Below, one piece after another: positions 1 through 8,150 of a DNA stretch of 16,606 nucleotides; the first letter of the stretch is position 1; each line of letters starts with the position of its first letter. The notes below the pieces were generated by a model. That model was not told the DNA's origin. It did no database searches and saw only the letters and a program-made list of their open reading frames with translations. The position numbers were made by a program, and so were the translations under genes. Origin of the DNA: Campylobacterota bacterium (lineage in GTDB: Bacteria > Campylobacterota > Campylobacteria > Campylobacterales > Sulfurovaceae); assembly GCA_003646525.1 (NCBI GenBank), contig QMKU01000005.1:1-16606 (forward strand), in the 5' to 3' direction.

Positions 1-2
1 CT

Positions 3-1100
3 ATGAGAATATTATTAACAGGGGAATCTTTGGCGGGGCATTTATCTCCGATCATTGCTGTTTATGACGCGATAAAAAGTCTTAAGAAAGAAGCAAATCT
101 GGAATCACTTGAGTTTATGTTGATCACTTCCAAAAGTCATTTTCTTTGGGAAATATTTGAAGAAACAAAAATTCCCTATAAAACAATAACAATTTCAAAA
201 AGGACCAATCCTTTTCTGGCACTACCGTTTGGCATAATTGCTTTTTTTCAAGCATTAATTCATGTTTTTAATTTTATGCCAGATATTATTTTTTCCAAAG
301 GAGGATATGTTTCGGTGCCTGTTGTTTTTGCCGGATGGATATTTAGAATTCCTATCATTGTTCACGAATCAGATTCGGTTCCAAGCCGAATGGATAAGTT
401 TATGTTTCGTTTTGCGGAAAAAGTCGCGATATCATTCAATGAAAGCAAAGATCTTTATAATTCTTCAAAAGTGTTTTTTACGGGAAATCCTGTAAGAAAC
501 TTTATATTTCGAAAAAATAAAGAAGAAGCTATGGAAAGTTTTTCATTGAGTAAAGAAAAACCGGTAATTCTTGTTATGGGAGGCAGTGAGGGAGCCGAAG
601 AAATAAACAGACTTATCATAGAAGTGCTTCCCGAACTATTGAAAGATTACCAAATAATTCATCAGTGCGGTGTTGGCAATTATGATAAAGTAAGATCAAT
701 AGTTGAGAAAATGAATATCTATAATTTAGGTGGTTATCATTTATTTCCTTTTTTTAAAAAGAGAATTGCTGATGCGTATGCTGCTTGTGATCTTATAACA
801 AGCAGAGCCGGAGCAAATACTGTTTCAGAAATTATGGCTGTTGGAAAACCGAGTGTTCTAATACCTTTAGCTTCGGCTGTAAGCGATAAACAAAAGATGA
901 ATGCGTTTCATTATTCTGAAGCGGGAGCGGCAATTCTATTGGGAGAGAAAAATTTAAAGCCACATCTTCTTTTGAATGTTATAAACGATATTTTTAAAGA
1001 TCATTTAAAAATTATAGAAATGCAGAGAGCGGCCAAACAGTTGGCCAATCCTCTGGCGGCAAGAAAAATAGCGGAGGAAATAATTAAGACAGCGAAGTGA
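3..1100 (+). CDS. murG: UDP-N-acetylglucosamine--N-acetylmuramyl-(pentapeptide) pyrophosphoryl-undecaprenol GlcNAc transferase MurG
   Basis: MurG adds GlcNAc from UDP-GlcNAc to lipid I, making lipid II on the inner face of the membrane. The 365-residue length is normal for this GT-B fold family. Visible motifs are KGGYVSVP at residues 99-106 and HESDSVP at 121-127 (family usually HEQN), a second glycine-rich loop GGSEGA at 193-198, and the UDP-GlcNAc-binding stretch SRAGANTVSE at 267-276 with its conserved Glu. It ends with the usual NA...GAA segment at 300-310. Odd point: the first glycine-rich loop, normally GGGTGGH, reads GESLAGH (7-13), keeping only the flanking Gly and His. The ATG lies at the window edge, so an upstream start cannot be excluded, but the N-terminus aligns with the family start. 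It ends in TGA, evidence for standard stop usage. It is followed by murC on the same strand after a 230-bp gap holding a palindrome. Confidence 0.93.
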   Translation: MRILLTGESLAGHLSPIIAVYDAIKSLKKEANLESLEFMLITSKSHFLWEIFEETKIPYKTITISKRTNPFLALPFGIIAFFQALIHVFNFMPDIIFSKGGYVSVPVVFAGWIFRIPIIVHESDSVPSRMDKFMFRFAEKVAISFNESKDLYNSSKVFFTGNPVRNFIFRKNKEEAMESFSLSKEKPVILVMGGSEGAEEINRLIIEVLPELLKDYQIIHQCGVGNYDKVRSIVEKMNIYNLGGYHLFPFFKKRIADAYAACDLITSRAGANTVSEIMAVGKPSVLIPLASAVSDKQKMNAFHYSEAGAAILLGEKNLKPHLLLNVINDIFKDHLKIIEMQRAAKQLANPLAARKIAEEIIKTAK

Positions 1101-1137
1101 AGTAGTAGGTAGTAAGAAACGACAGAAATTAGGAAAT

Positions 1138-1294
1138 TAATATTTTTAGGACTTATGTGCTTGGAGTATCAAACGAGCGATAGCGGAGTTTGACCTGAAA
1201 ATATTATATCCCCGCTTTCAGTAGAACTCCGCTATCACTCGTTCTATACTCCAAGGCGTGATGAGATTGAAGCGCATAAGTCTTTTAATATCTT
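1138..1294. repeat. Long imperfect palindromic element, copy 1 (murG-murC spacer)
   Basis: Two arms face each other around a short centre. Left core 1161-1190 (TTGGAGTATCAAACGAGCGA...) matches the reverse complement of 1225-1254 with about three mismatches. Outer arms (GGACTTATGTGC near 1149-1160 and GCGCATAAGTC near 1272-1282) also pair, but the right arm carries about 17 extra bases. The element is homologous to 12590-12729, in opposite orientation: the tail TTTGACCT follows the left arm here and the right arm there. It fills most of the murG-murC spacer and would form a strong hairpin in the transcript. No transposase is present. The rest of the spacer (1101-1137) holds a short AGTAGTAGGTAGTAAG microrepeat. 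Confidence 0.85.
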
Positions 1295-1330
1295 AGTTGT
1301 TTTATTCTAAGTAATATTTTATGTGTTAAT

Positions 1331-2830
1331 ATGACTGTAGATTTGAATAAAATAAAAGAAATCCATTTCATTGGTGTTGGCGGGATTGGATTAAGCGCGA
1401 TTGCCCGATTGATGAAAGAAAAGAGTAAAGAAATAAGCGGCTCTGATCTGAGCCCTTCTTTAGTAGTGGATAAATTAAAAAAATTAGGAGTTAAAATTTA
1501 TAGTAGCCAAGTAGAAAAAAATATTTCTGATGATCTGGATTTGGTTATCTATACAACCGCTGTTCCGAAAAATAATCCGGAATTAAAAAAAGCGAAAGAA
1601 TTGAAAATAAAAACAATCACTTACCCGGAAGCGCTGGGAATAATTTTTAACGATAAGTTTGGTATTGCGGTTTGCGGAACGCATGGCAAGTCAACTGTTT
1701 CCGCAATGGCAGGGATTTTGCTGGAAGACGCGAGATTAGATCCATCTGTCATTGTCGGTAGTTTAGTGTCGCAGTTTAATAACAGTAATTTAAGAATAGG
1801 AAAAAATAAATATTTTGTTGCCGAAGCATGTGAATATGAACGATCTTTTTTGAATCTATATCCGAAAATAATTATTTTAAATAACATTGAACTTGATCAT
1901 ACGGATTATTATCGGGACTTGGATGATATGAGAAGCGTGTTTGAGGAGTTTATTGGGCATTTACCGGAAGATGGAGTTTTGATTTGTAATGGAGATGATG
2001 AAAGAGTATCAAGCATCAAGCATCAAGCATCAAGCAAAATTCAAAATTCAAAATTCAAAATTCTATCTTTTGGTTTAAATAAAACTAACGATGTGCGAGT
2101 TTGTAGTGTTGACTTCAAAAGCGGGAAAACTAAATTTAAGGTGTTTTACAATAATAAAAAATTGGGTGAGTTTATTTTGAAGATGCCGGGATTATTTAAT
2201 GTGTATAATGCTTTGGGGGTAATTACTTTGGGATTGGTTTTAGATATTCCGGTTGAAGTAATAAAAAAATCCCTCGTAAATTTTTCCGGGATTTGGCGGA
2301 GATTTGAAATAAAGGGGGAATATAAAAACGCTTTAGTTGTCTCCGATTACGCGCATCATCCGACAGCAGTCAAAGCAACTATTGAGGCGGTGCGAGAATT
2401 CTATCCCAACCGGAGAATTTTTGCTGTTTTCCAACCGCACCAACACAGTCGAACGAAAAAATTATATCAGGATTTTTTAAAAAGTTTCAATGGCGCTGAC
2501 ATTTTAATTTTATCGGAGATATTTGATGTGACAGGAAGGGAAAAAAAGAAAGATCAAAGTGTGAGTTCTCTTGATTTGGTAAACGATATAAAAAAGAAAA
2601 ATCGTTGGTTTCACAGTTCCAATAATGCTGTGGAACCTGTTTCGCAAAAAGGTTCCACAGGGCTAAAGCCACTATGGAACCAACATATTATAAACGCTAA
2701 CTCTATTTTCTATGCTAAAAATTTAAAAGAAACTGAAGAGCTAATTAACACAAATATTGAATCTGGTGATATTCTGCTGATTATGGGAGCGGGGGATATC
2801 TATAAAATAGCGGACAATTTGGTAAAATAG
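1331..2830 (+). CDS. murC: UDP-N-acetylmuramate--L-alanine ligase MurC, with in-frame repeat insertions
   Basis: MurC is a cytoplasmic ATP-dependent ligase that adds L-Ala to UDP-MurNAc, the first step of stem peptide synthesis. The N-terminal Rossmann motif GVGGIGLSA is at residues 15-23. The ATP-binding loop GTHGKST is at 116-122 (Ser where the family usually has Thr). NIELDHTDYY is at 185-194, the substrate and metal segment SDYAHHPT at 338-345, and FQPHQHSRT at 367-375; the C-terminus has GAGDI. At 499 residues it is longer than the usual 450-480. The excess lies in two places: residues 226-245, encoded by a heptamer array, and residues 425-452, encoded by a palindrome. Both fall between recognisable blocks and the frame stays open, so the enzyme is probably active. 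The ATG at 1331 places the Rossmann motif at the usual position; no clear Shine-Dalgarno is seen. It converges with rpoC. Confidence 0.95.
   Translation: MTVDLNKIKEIHFIGVGGIGLSAIARLMKEKSKEISGSDLSPSLVVDKLKKLGVKIYSSQVEKNISDDLDLVIYTTAVPKNNPELKKAKELKIKTITYPEALGIIFNDKFGIAVCGTHGKSTVSAMAGILLEDARLDPSVIVGSLVSQFNNSNLRIGKNKYFVAEACEYERSFLNLYPKIIILNNIELDHTDYYRDLDDMRSVFEEFIGHLPEDGVLICNGDDERVSSIKHQASSKIQNSKFKILSFGLNKTNDVRVCSVDFKSGKTKFKVFYNNKKLGEFILKMPGLFNVYNALGVITLGLVLDIPVEVIKKSLVNFSGIWRRFEIKGEYKNALVVSDYAHHPTAVKATIEAVREFYPNRRIFAVFQPHQHSRTKKLYQDFLKSFNGADILILSEIFDVTGREKKKDQSVSSLDLVNDIKKKNRWFHSSNNAVEPVSQKGSTGLKPLWNQHIINANSIFYAKNLKETEELINTNIESGDILLIMGAGDIYKIADNLVK
2008..2063 (+). repeat. Heptamer microsatellite inside murC: (ATCAAGC)4 (AAAATTC)4
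   Basis: Eight exact 7-bp units run without interruption: four of ATCAAGC (2008-2035), then four of AAAATTC (2036-2063). They encode residues 226-245 of MurC, including HQASSK and QNSKFK, between the central ATPase domain and the strand leading to LSFGLN. Such short-period tracts are otherwise intergenic here (for example around 1101-1116 and 6747-6775). Because the unit is 7 bp, gain or loss of a single unit would shift the frame. Confidence 0.95.
2604..2684. repeat. Palindromic element inserted in frame in murC
   Basis: The outer arms GTTGGTTTCACAG (2604-2616) and the complement of CTATGGAACCAAC (2672-2684) agree at 11 of 13 bases. The inner arms CTGTGGAACC (2628-2637) and GGTTCCACAG (2651-2660) pair perfectly over 10 bp around a 13-base loop. 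The element encodes about residues 425-452 of MurC, a Trp/Asn/Ser-rich stretch unlike the family. Removing it would join KKKN directly to INANSIFYAKNL, the expected C-terminal domain sequence. This resembles Rickettsia palindromic elements, which insert in coding genes without breaking the frame. Confidence 0.8.
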
Positions 2831-2839
2831 CAAGAAGAC

Positions 2840-2934
2840 TCTCTCATTCTCATTGTCAAACTTGCCTCGCTGGAGTTTCTCAGCAGAGGACTCCAGCGAA
2901 TTCGCGTTTTTTACTACAGTTTTCTAATGAGAGA
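2840..2934 (+). terminator. Nested hairpin between convergent murC and rpoC, possible terminator
   Basis: The inner stem CGCTGGAGT (2868-2876) pairs perfectly with ACTCCAGCG (2890-2898) and is followed eight bases later by a six-T run (2907-2912). An outer stem TCTCTCATT (2840-2848) pairs perfectly with AATGAGAGA (2926-2934). The position just after the murC stop and facing rpoC suits a transcription end. The T-run is not directly next to the stem, so it may instead be another palindromic repeat. Confidence 0.45.
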
Positions 2935-2970
2935 TGGAAACGGAGCGAGAAATATTCCAATCACCTCTAG

Positions 2971-2992
2971 CCCCTCTTTTTCTAAGGAGGGG
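2971..2992. repeat. Short CCCCTC/GAGGGG palindrome downstream of rpoC
   Basis: CCCCTC (2971-2976) pairs with GAGGGG (2987-2992) across a T/A-rich loop. It lies about 40 bp past the rpoC stop on the minus strand. It looks like a widespread class of small intergenic G/C-block palindromes. There is no T-run on the rpoC-sense side, so it is not a classical terminator. Confidence 0.5.
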
Positions 2993-3033
2993 AATAAATA
3001 TATCATATTGTGTTTTCCGTTCGTGTCTCTTGT

Positions 3034-6000
3034 TTATTTCTCCTCTCGATATCCTGTCCCTGATGGAATTAAGCGACCGATGATAACATTTTCTTTTAAT
3101 CCGCGAAGCTTGTCTTCCTGTCCTGTAGTAGCGGCGTTTATCAGTACGCGTGCTGTTTCCTGAAAAGAAGCGGCAGACAAGAAGCTTTCCGTAGTAAGAG
3201 ACGCTTTTGTAATTCCAAGAAGCAGTTGTTCAACGACAGCTGGTTTTTTAATTTTATCAGTCACATTCTTGTTTTTCTTATTTTCCATTTCAATTTCCTC
3301 ATTTGCTTCAATCAATTGAGCTTTCTCAATAATGTCGCCGATAAGCAAACGCGTATCTCCCGGATCCTTAACTTTAACCCTGGAAAACATCTGTTTGATA
3401 ATAATTTCAATATGTTTATCGTCTATGCCTTCTCCTTGAGCCGTATAAACCTGTTGAACTTCTTTTACAATATATTTTCTCACTGCTTCAATTCCTCTTA
3501 AATCAAAAAGTTCGTGAATATCAACATGTCCTTCCACTAATTGTTGTCCTGCTGTAACCAGATCCCCTTTATTGACAAAAATAGCTGTATCTTTATCAAT
3601 AATATATTCTTTTATATTATCGTCTTTCTCGCTGGATTTTGAATCTTTCTCGGTTTTGGAGGTTTGATTTTTGATCTTTGGTTCAAATTTAATTTTAATT
3701 ATTACAGTGTCAAGATTTTTTTCAATTTCTTCTACCTTTCCGTTAACTTCGGATATAACAGCTTTTCCTTTTGGAACTCTTGCCTCAAAAATTTCTTCAA
3801 CTCTTGGAAGTCCATGTGTAATATCTTTTCCGGCAACACCTCCGCTATGAAATGTTCTCATTGTTAGTTGCGTTCCCGGTTCTCCAATCGCTTGCGCGGT
3901 TACAATTCCCACCGCTTGTCCTATTTTAACAAGCTTGTTTCTTCCAAGATCATAGCCATAGCATTGCTGACAGACTCCCTTCTTTGCTTTGCAGTTCAAA
4001 GCGCTTCTTAGGAAAACGCTTTTTATGTTTGCTTTCTCTATCTTATCAGCACTGTCTTTATCTATTTGTTTACCGGCCTTTACAATTATTTTTCCTGTTT
4101 TCGGATGTTTAATATCATTTATGGTTGTTTTTCCTCTTACTCTCATTGACATTGTTCTTCCTATATCAGTATGCTCTTCTGCAAAAACTTCTACTCCTTC
4201 CTTGCTATGGCAATCGTGTTCATATACAATAACATCCTGCGCAACATCAACAAGCTTTCTTGTTAGATAACCGGCTGTTGCGGTTCGTAGCGCTGTGTCT
4301 GCCATTCCTTTTCTTGTTCCGTGTGTGGAAATAAAATATTCAAGAACATTGAATCCTTCTTTGAAGCTGCTTTTGATAGGCAGTTCTATCGTCTCGCCGG
4401 AAGGATTTACAACCAGCCCTTTCATTCCACTCATTTGTGTTATTACTGACCAGTTGCTTCTTGCTCCGGAATTGATCATATATGCCACCGCTTCTTCGTT
4501 GCCTATGGTTTTTGGAATTATCTCAGCTATTTTATTTTTTACTTCCATCCAAACTTCAATTGACTTTATCTTTCTTTCGTTGTTTGTAAGCAGTCCGTCT
4601 TCATATTGTTCTCTTATTTCATCTATTCTTTTTTCAGCGTCATCAAAAAGTTGTTTTTTGGCATCAGGAATTTTCAGATCATCCATTCCCCAGCTCAGAC
4701 CGGATTTTGTGGCATAATTAAAACCAAGACTTTTTATTCTATCAACAAATAATACTGTTTCTTCCGTTCCTATTTTATCCAAGGACTCAGCGACAAGAGC
4801 TTTTAGGGCGCTGGCGTCCATAGTTTCATTAATAAACATCAACTTTTTTGGCAGCGAACGATTGAAAATTATTCTTCCTGCGGAAGTTTCAATAAACCTT
4901 TTTCCTTTATCTAAAGAATTCACACTCGCTTTGTTCTCATATGGCTTTAGTGCATTAACACTAAGTTTTATTTTAGCTTTTAATCCAATCAATCCAATTT
5001 CATAAGAAACTATCGTGTCTTCAAAAGAACTGAATATCTTTCCTTCTCCTTTTGTGCCGTCAGTAAGTTTTGTCATATAATAACATCCCAGAACCATATC
5101 CTGAGACGGAGTAACTATCGGTTCTCCCGTTGCTGGTTTCAAAAGATTTTTTGACGAAAGCATAATTTCCGCCGCCTCTTTTTGAGCATCGATTGTAAGA
5201 GGAAGATGAACGGCCATTTGATCGCCGTCAAAGTCAGCATTAAACGCTTTACAAACCAATGGATGTATTTTTATGGCTTTTCCTTCAATCAAAACAGGAT
5301 AAAATGCCTGAATTCCCAAACGATGCAAGGTTGGAGCTCTATTTAAAAGGACAGTTTTATTTTTAATTACTTTTTCCAGAATGTCCCAGACTTCCGTTAT
5401 TCCCTGTTCTATCAATTTACCCGCGCTTCTGACATTATAAGCGTGTCCCAAATCAATAAGTTCTTTCATCACAAACGGTTTGAAAAGTTCCAAAGCCATT
5501 TGTTTTGGAAGACCGCACTGGTCAAGTTTTAGTGTCGGACCGACTACGATAACCGAACGAGCTGAATAATCAACACGCTTTCCCAAAAGATTTTGTCTGA
5601 ATCTTCCTTGTTTCCCTTTTAACATATCAGCGAGCGATCTCAATTGTCTTCTTTTTCCCGTTGATGCCATTGTCGCTTGCCCTCTTCTGACACTATTGTC
5701 TATCAACGCGTCAACTGCTTCCTGCAACATTCTTTTTTCATTTCTGCTGATTACTTCCGGCGCGCCGAGTTCAATCAATTTTTTGAGGCGGTTATTTCTG
5801 TTGATAACTCTTCTGTAAAGATCGTTTAGATCTGATGTGGCAAATCTTCCTCCGTCAAGTTGGACCATTGGTCTCAAATCTGGTGGTATTATAGGGAGGA
5901 TGGTAAGGCACATCCATTCTGGTCTTATGCCGGCTTTTATAAATCCCTGAATAAGGCGCAATCTCTTCATTGCTTTTTTTCTTTGCGCTGATGATGCGGG

Positions 6001-6741
6001 CAGTTCTCTTATATTATTTTCAAGGTTGCTTGCTGTCTTTTTCAAATCAATTTTTTGCAAGGCTTTTCTTATTGCGTCTGATCCGATATCAGCTTTAAAA
6101 ACAGAAGCGTATTTTATGGAAAGGTTTCTATATTCAAGTTCAGAAATAATGCGCATCTTTTTAATGCTTTTTAATTTGTCTTTCGCAATATCTCTTGCTT
6201 CTTTAATTTCATTAATTTCGGGAACGGTTAATTTGTTTTTACCGGATTTAATTTTTGATTTATATTCTGCTTCAATGCGGTCGCCAATAACTTTCTTTTC
6301 TTCTTCGTTGACTTCAAGAATTAAATAACTTGCGAAATAAATAACTTTTTCCAATTCCTGCACGGACATATTAAGTGTTAGTCCGATGCTTGAAGGAATG
6401 CCTCTCAAAAACCAAATATGAGCAATTGGCACAGCTAGTTTTATGTGTCCCATTCTTTCTCTTCTTACAATTGATTTTGTAACTTCCACGCCGCATTTGT
6501 CACAAACTATGCCTTTGTATCTTATCCTTTTATATTTTCCGCAATAACATTCCCAGTCTTTGGTCGGACCAAAAATTTTCTCGCAAAACAGCCCGTCTTT
6601 TTCAGGTCTTTGCGTTCTGTAGTTTATGGTTTCCGGTTTCATAACTTCTCCGTGGGACCACTTCAAAATTTTCTCGGGACTGGCAAGTTTTAATTTCACC
6701 GATTTAAAGTCTTCGGCTTTTATGCTCATTTTAGTTGACAT
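3034..6741 (-). CDS. rpoC: DNA-directed RNA polymerase subunit beta' (RpoC)
   Basis: RpoC is the catalytic large subunit of RNA polymerase. The N-terminal zinc site has C65, C67, C80 and C83. The active-site motif NADFDGD is at residues 501-507, with the three Mg-binding aspartates D503, D505 and D507. The second zinc site is made by C844, C917, C924 and C927. The trigger-loop region GEPGTQLTMRTFHSGGVAG is at 953-971, and the C-terminal GIGITKASL-type segment is recognisable as LLLGITKASL. At 1235 residues it is compact next to E. coli (1407), as expected for CPR lineages. A Lys/Ser/Glu-rich low-complexity patch lies at about 1020-1045. The ATG at 6741 gives a family-like start (SIKAEDFKSVKL). 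No Shine-Dalgarno is seen; the bases just upstream are an octamer microrepeat. rpoB lies upstream but is separated by a foreign-looking gene. Confidence 0.98.
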   Translation of the reverse strand: MSTKMSIKAEDFKSVKLKLASPEKILKWSHGEVMKPETINYRTQRPEKDGLFCEKIFGPTKDWECYCGKYKRIRYKGIVCDKCGVEVTKSIVRRERMGHIKLAVPIAHIWFLRGIPSSIGLTLNMSVQELEKVIYFASYLILEVNEEEKKVIGDRIEAEYKSKIKSGKNKLTVPEINEIKEARDIAKDKLKSIKKMRIISELEYRNLSIKYASVFKADIGSDAIRKALQKIDLKKTASNLENNIRELPASSAQRKKAMKRLRLIQGFIKAGIRPEWMCLTILPIIPPDLRPMVQLDGGRFATSDLNDLYRRVINRNNRLKKLIELGAPEVISRNEKRMLQEAVDALIDNSVRRGQATMASTGKRRQLRSLADMLKGKQGRFRQNLLGKRVDYSARSVIVVGPTLKLDQCGLPKQMALELFKPFVMKELIDLGHAYNVRSAGKLIEQGITEVWDILEKVIKNKTVLLNRAPTLHRLGIQAFYPVLIEGKAIKIHPLVCKAFNADFDGDQMAVHLPLTIDAQKEAAEIMLSSKNLLKPATGEPIVTPSQDMVLGCYYMTKLTDGTKGEGKIFSSFEDTIVSYEIGLIGLKAKIKLSVNALKPYENKASVNSLDKGKRFIETSAGRIIFNRSLPKKLMFINETMDASALKALVAESLDKIGTEETVLFVDRIKSLGFNYATKSGLSWGMDDLKIPDAKKQLFDDAEKRIDEIREQYEDGLLTNNERKIKSIEVWMEVKNKIAEIIPKTIGNEEAVAYMINSGARSNWSVITQMSGMKGLVVNPSGETIELPIKSSFKEGFNVLEYFISTHGTRKGMADTALRTATAGYLTRKLVDVAQDVIVYEHDCHSKEGVEVFAEEHTDIGRTMSMRVRGKTTINDIKHPKTGKIIVKAGKQIDKDSADKIEKANIKSVFLRSALNCKAKKGVCQQCYGYDLGRNKLVKIGQAVGIVTAQAIGEPGTQLTMRTFHSGGVAGKDITHGLPRVEEIFEARVPKGKAVISEVNGKVEEIEKNLDTVIIKIKFEPKIKNQTSKTEKDSKSSEKDDNIKEYIIDKDTAIFVNKGDLVTAGQQLVEGHVDIHELFDLRGIEAVRKYIVKEVQQVYTAQGEGIDDKHIEIIIKQMFSRVKVKDPGDTRLLIGDIIEKAQLIEANEEIEMENKKNKNVTDKIKKPAVVEQLLLGITKASLTTESFLSAASFQETARVLINAATTGQEDKLRGLKENVIIGRLIPSGTGYREEK

Positions 6742-6746
6742 GATTT

Positions 6747-6775
6747 ATTGTTAAATTGTTAAATTGTTGTATTGT
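6747..6775. repeat. Octamer microrepeat in the rpoC leader
   Basis: The tract repeats TTGTTAAA with period 8 (two full units and decaying partial ones), immediately before the rpoC start codon on the minus strand. It occupies the place of a ribosome-binding site, and no purine-rich motif is found there. It is the same class of short-period repeat as the heptamer array in murC. Confidence 0.7.
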
Positions 6776-6782
6776 AAAAACT

Positions 6783-6872
6783 GGAGTTCTTACGAAAGCA
6801 AGGATGAAATATCGCAAAATATTTTTAAAAACAATTTTATTAAAATTTCTTCCTGACTTTCGTCAGGACTCC
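6783..6872. repeat. Palindromic element with 71-bp repeat copy A, between the unknown gene and rpoC
   Basis: The left arm begins GGAGTTCTTACGAAAG (6783-6798) and the right arm ends CTTTCGTCAGGACTCC (6857-6872), pairing with a few mismatches. The part 6802-6872 matches 8151-8221 at about 60 of 71 bases without gaps (counted by hand). On the minus strand it contains TCCTGAC GAAA GTCAGGA, a perfect 7-bp hairpin with a GNRA-type loop. The left palindrome arm is present only in this copy. Confidence 0.85.
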
Positions 6873-6947
6873 GGAAATATTCTTTGCTAATTTTTTTTTT
6901 ATTTTTCTATGAATTTGAAAGTGGAAAGAATTTGGTTGAAAATTTAT

Positions 6948-8090
6948 CTATCGTATCATTTTTAAACTAGCTGCTGTTTCATCAACATTTATTCCTTGTG
7001 TGCCAATTTCAATAACCAAAAAACTTTCATCTTCATTTTCTTTAATTAAACTGTATGTTTGAGAACTACTATCCCAATGAGAAACAGCACCGTGTGTAAA
7101 CTTGAAAATATTAAATTCATTTTCTGATTGAATTTTAGAACATGCTGATTTTCCTTCTTCTTCAATGCATCTATATTTCTCTATTTCTTCTGACTTTACT
7201 TTTTTAGGAGCATAAATAGTTGCAAGTCCATGACCGTAGCTAATTATTAATTTTTCGTCCTTTTCAAAAATATTTATATCTGAAGGGTTTATATAAGAAG
7301 GATACTTAAATTCATATCCAAATTTTTCACTCCTGTAGATTTTTTCAGAAAAACTCAATAAAGGTTCTTCGGACTGATATTTATAACTATAGTTCTCTTT
7401 ATTCCATTTGTATTCTTGTTTTTTAGAAGAAGTAGTTTTTATAATTTCACAGGTGCCGTCACCATCAATGTCTTTTATCTCCACATTATCTATTGAATTG
7501 GATGTAACAAGACTTTTAGGACCTTTATGAAGAATTCTTATTGTATTAAAATCAATAAATCTTTTCTTGTCAAAATAAACAAACACATATGAGTTTAATA
7601 AAGGATTAGTTTGATGATTTATTACAAATCCAATTTTGGGTATTTCAGTTTCTTTGTCATAAATTATTATACAATTATTACTTTTTTCTCTTGATTCGTC
7701 ATAGACAAGAAGTTTGGGATAGGTATAACTCCACGCTCTTTCATAATTATTATCTTCTTTACTTTTTAAAATTTTCAGATTAGCGCTTCCAAATGTTATA
7801 CTTTCATCAAGATTCAGTGAATCTTTTTTGAAGTCAGTAATATAATATAAAAATATTTCTTTTATATTATCATTGTCTATATCCTCTGTCTTTTTCTGGA
7901 CTATAACAGAATGCTCAGGAATAAATTTAAAAATATCAATTTCTTTATTATTAATTGGTAGCGATTTTGTTTTTATGGCTTCTTCTAATTCTACAATCCT
8001 TTCTGTTCTTTTTGTTGTCACCCATCCCATCAATCCTACTACCGCTCCAACACAAACAATCAAAACAACCGCTAAAATCAGTTTTGGCAT
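6948..8090 (-). CDS. Unknown membrane-anchored protein lying between rpoB and rpoC
   Basis: I do not recognise a named family. With the ATG at 8090 the protein has 380 residues. A TTG four codons upstream (8102) is the alternative start, but the ATG begins directly before the hydrophobic helix, and no Shine-Dalgarno favours either. Residues 3-24 form one membrane helix, and the rest is probably outside the membrane. Two acidic DxDxDxxxE-like loops, DIDNDNIKEI (70-79) and DIDGDGTCEI (207-216), resemble calcium-binding FG-GAP/VCBS-type repeats. A later block YRSEKFGYEFKYPS (252-265) looks like the start of a small C-terminal domain found in other CPR envelope proteins (from memory). Nothing links it to transcription. 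Its position splits rpoBC, and it is flanked by 71-bp direct repeats, so it is probably a later insertion. Lys/Ile/Asn-rich composition sets it apart from its neighbours. Confidence 0.75.
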   Translation of the reverse strand: MPKLILAVVLIVCVGAVVGLMGWVTTKRTERIVELEEAIKTKSLPINNKEIDIFKFIPEHSVIVQKKTEDIDNDNIKEIFLYYITDFKKDSLNLDESITFGSANLKILKSKEDNNYERAWSYTYPKLLVYDESREKSNNCIIIYDKETEIPKIGFVINHQTNPLLNSYVFVYFDKKRFIDFNTIRILHKGPKSLVTSNSIDNVEIKDIDGDGTCEIIKTTSSKKQEYKWNKENYSYKYQSEEPLLSFSEKIYRSEKFGYEFKYPSYINPSDINIFEKDEKLIISYGHGLATIYAPKKVKSEEIEKYRCIEEEGKSACSKIQSENEFNIFKFTHGAVSHWDSSSQTYSLIKENEDESFLVIEIGTQGINVDETAASLKMIR

Positions 8091-8150
8091 TGAGGATAAC
8101 AAAGATTCTTTTCGTATATTTTTGTTTTAGAGGATTAAAAATAATAAATC

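Noticed and set aside
1098..1100. Recoded UGA (code 25) lineage
   Set aside because: murG ends at TGA exactly at the expected length, and no gene here has an in-frame TGA.
1297..1325. Promoter for murC
   Set aside because: TTGTTT at 1297 has no acceptable -10 at proper spacing; TAATAT at 1312 is only 9 bases away.
2927..3163. 78-codon plus-strand frame at the murC-rpoC junction
   Set aside because: It overlaps the conserved rpoC end and the CCCCTC palindrome, with no ribosome-binding site or family resemblance.
6889..6906. T-run on the plus strand near 6890 as a terminator
   Set aside because: The genes here are on the minus strand and no stem precedes the T-run in the plus direction.
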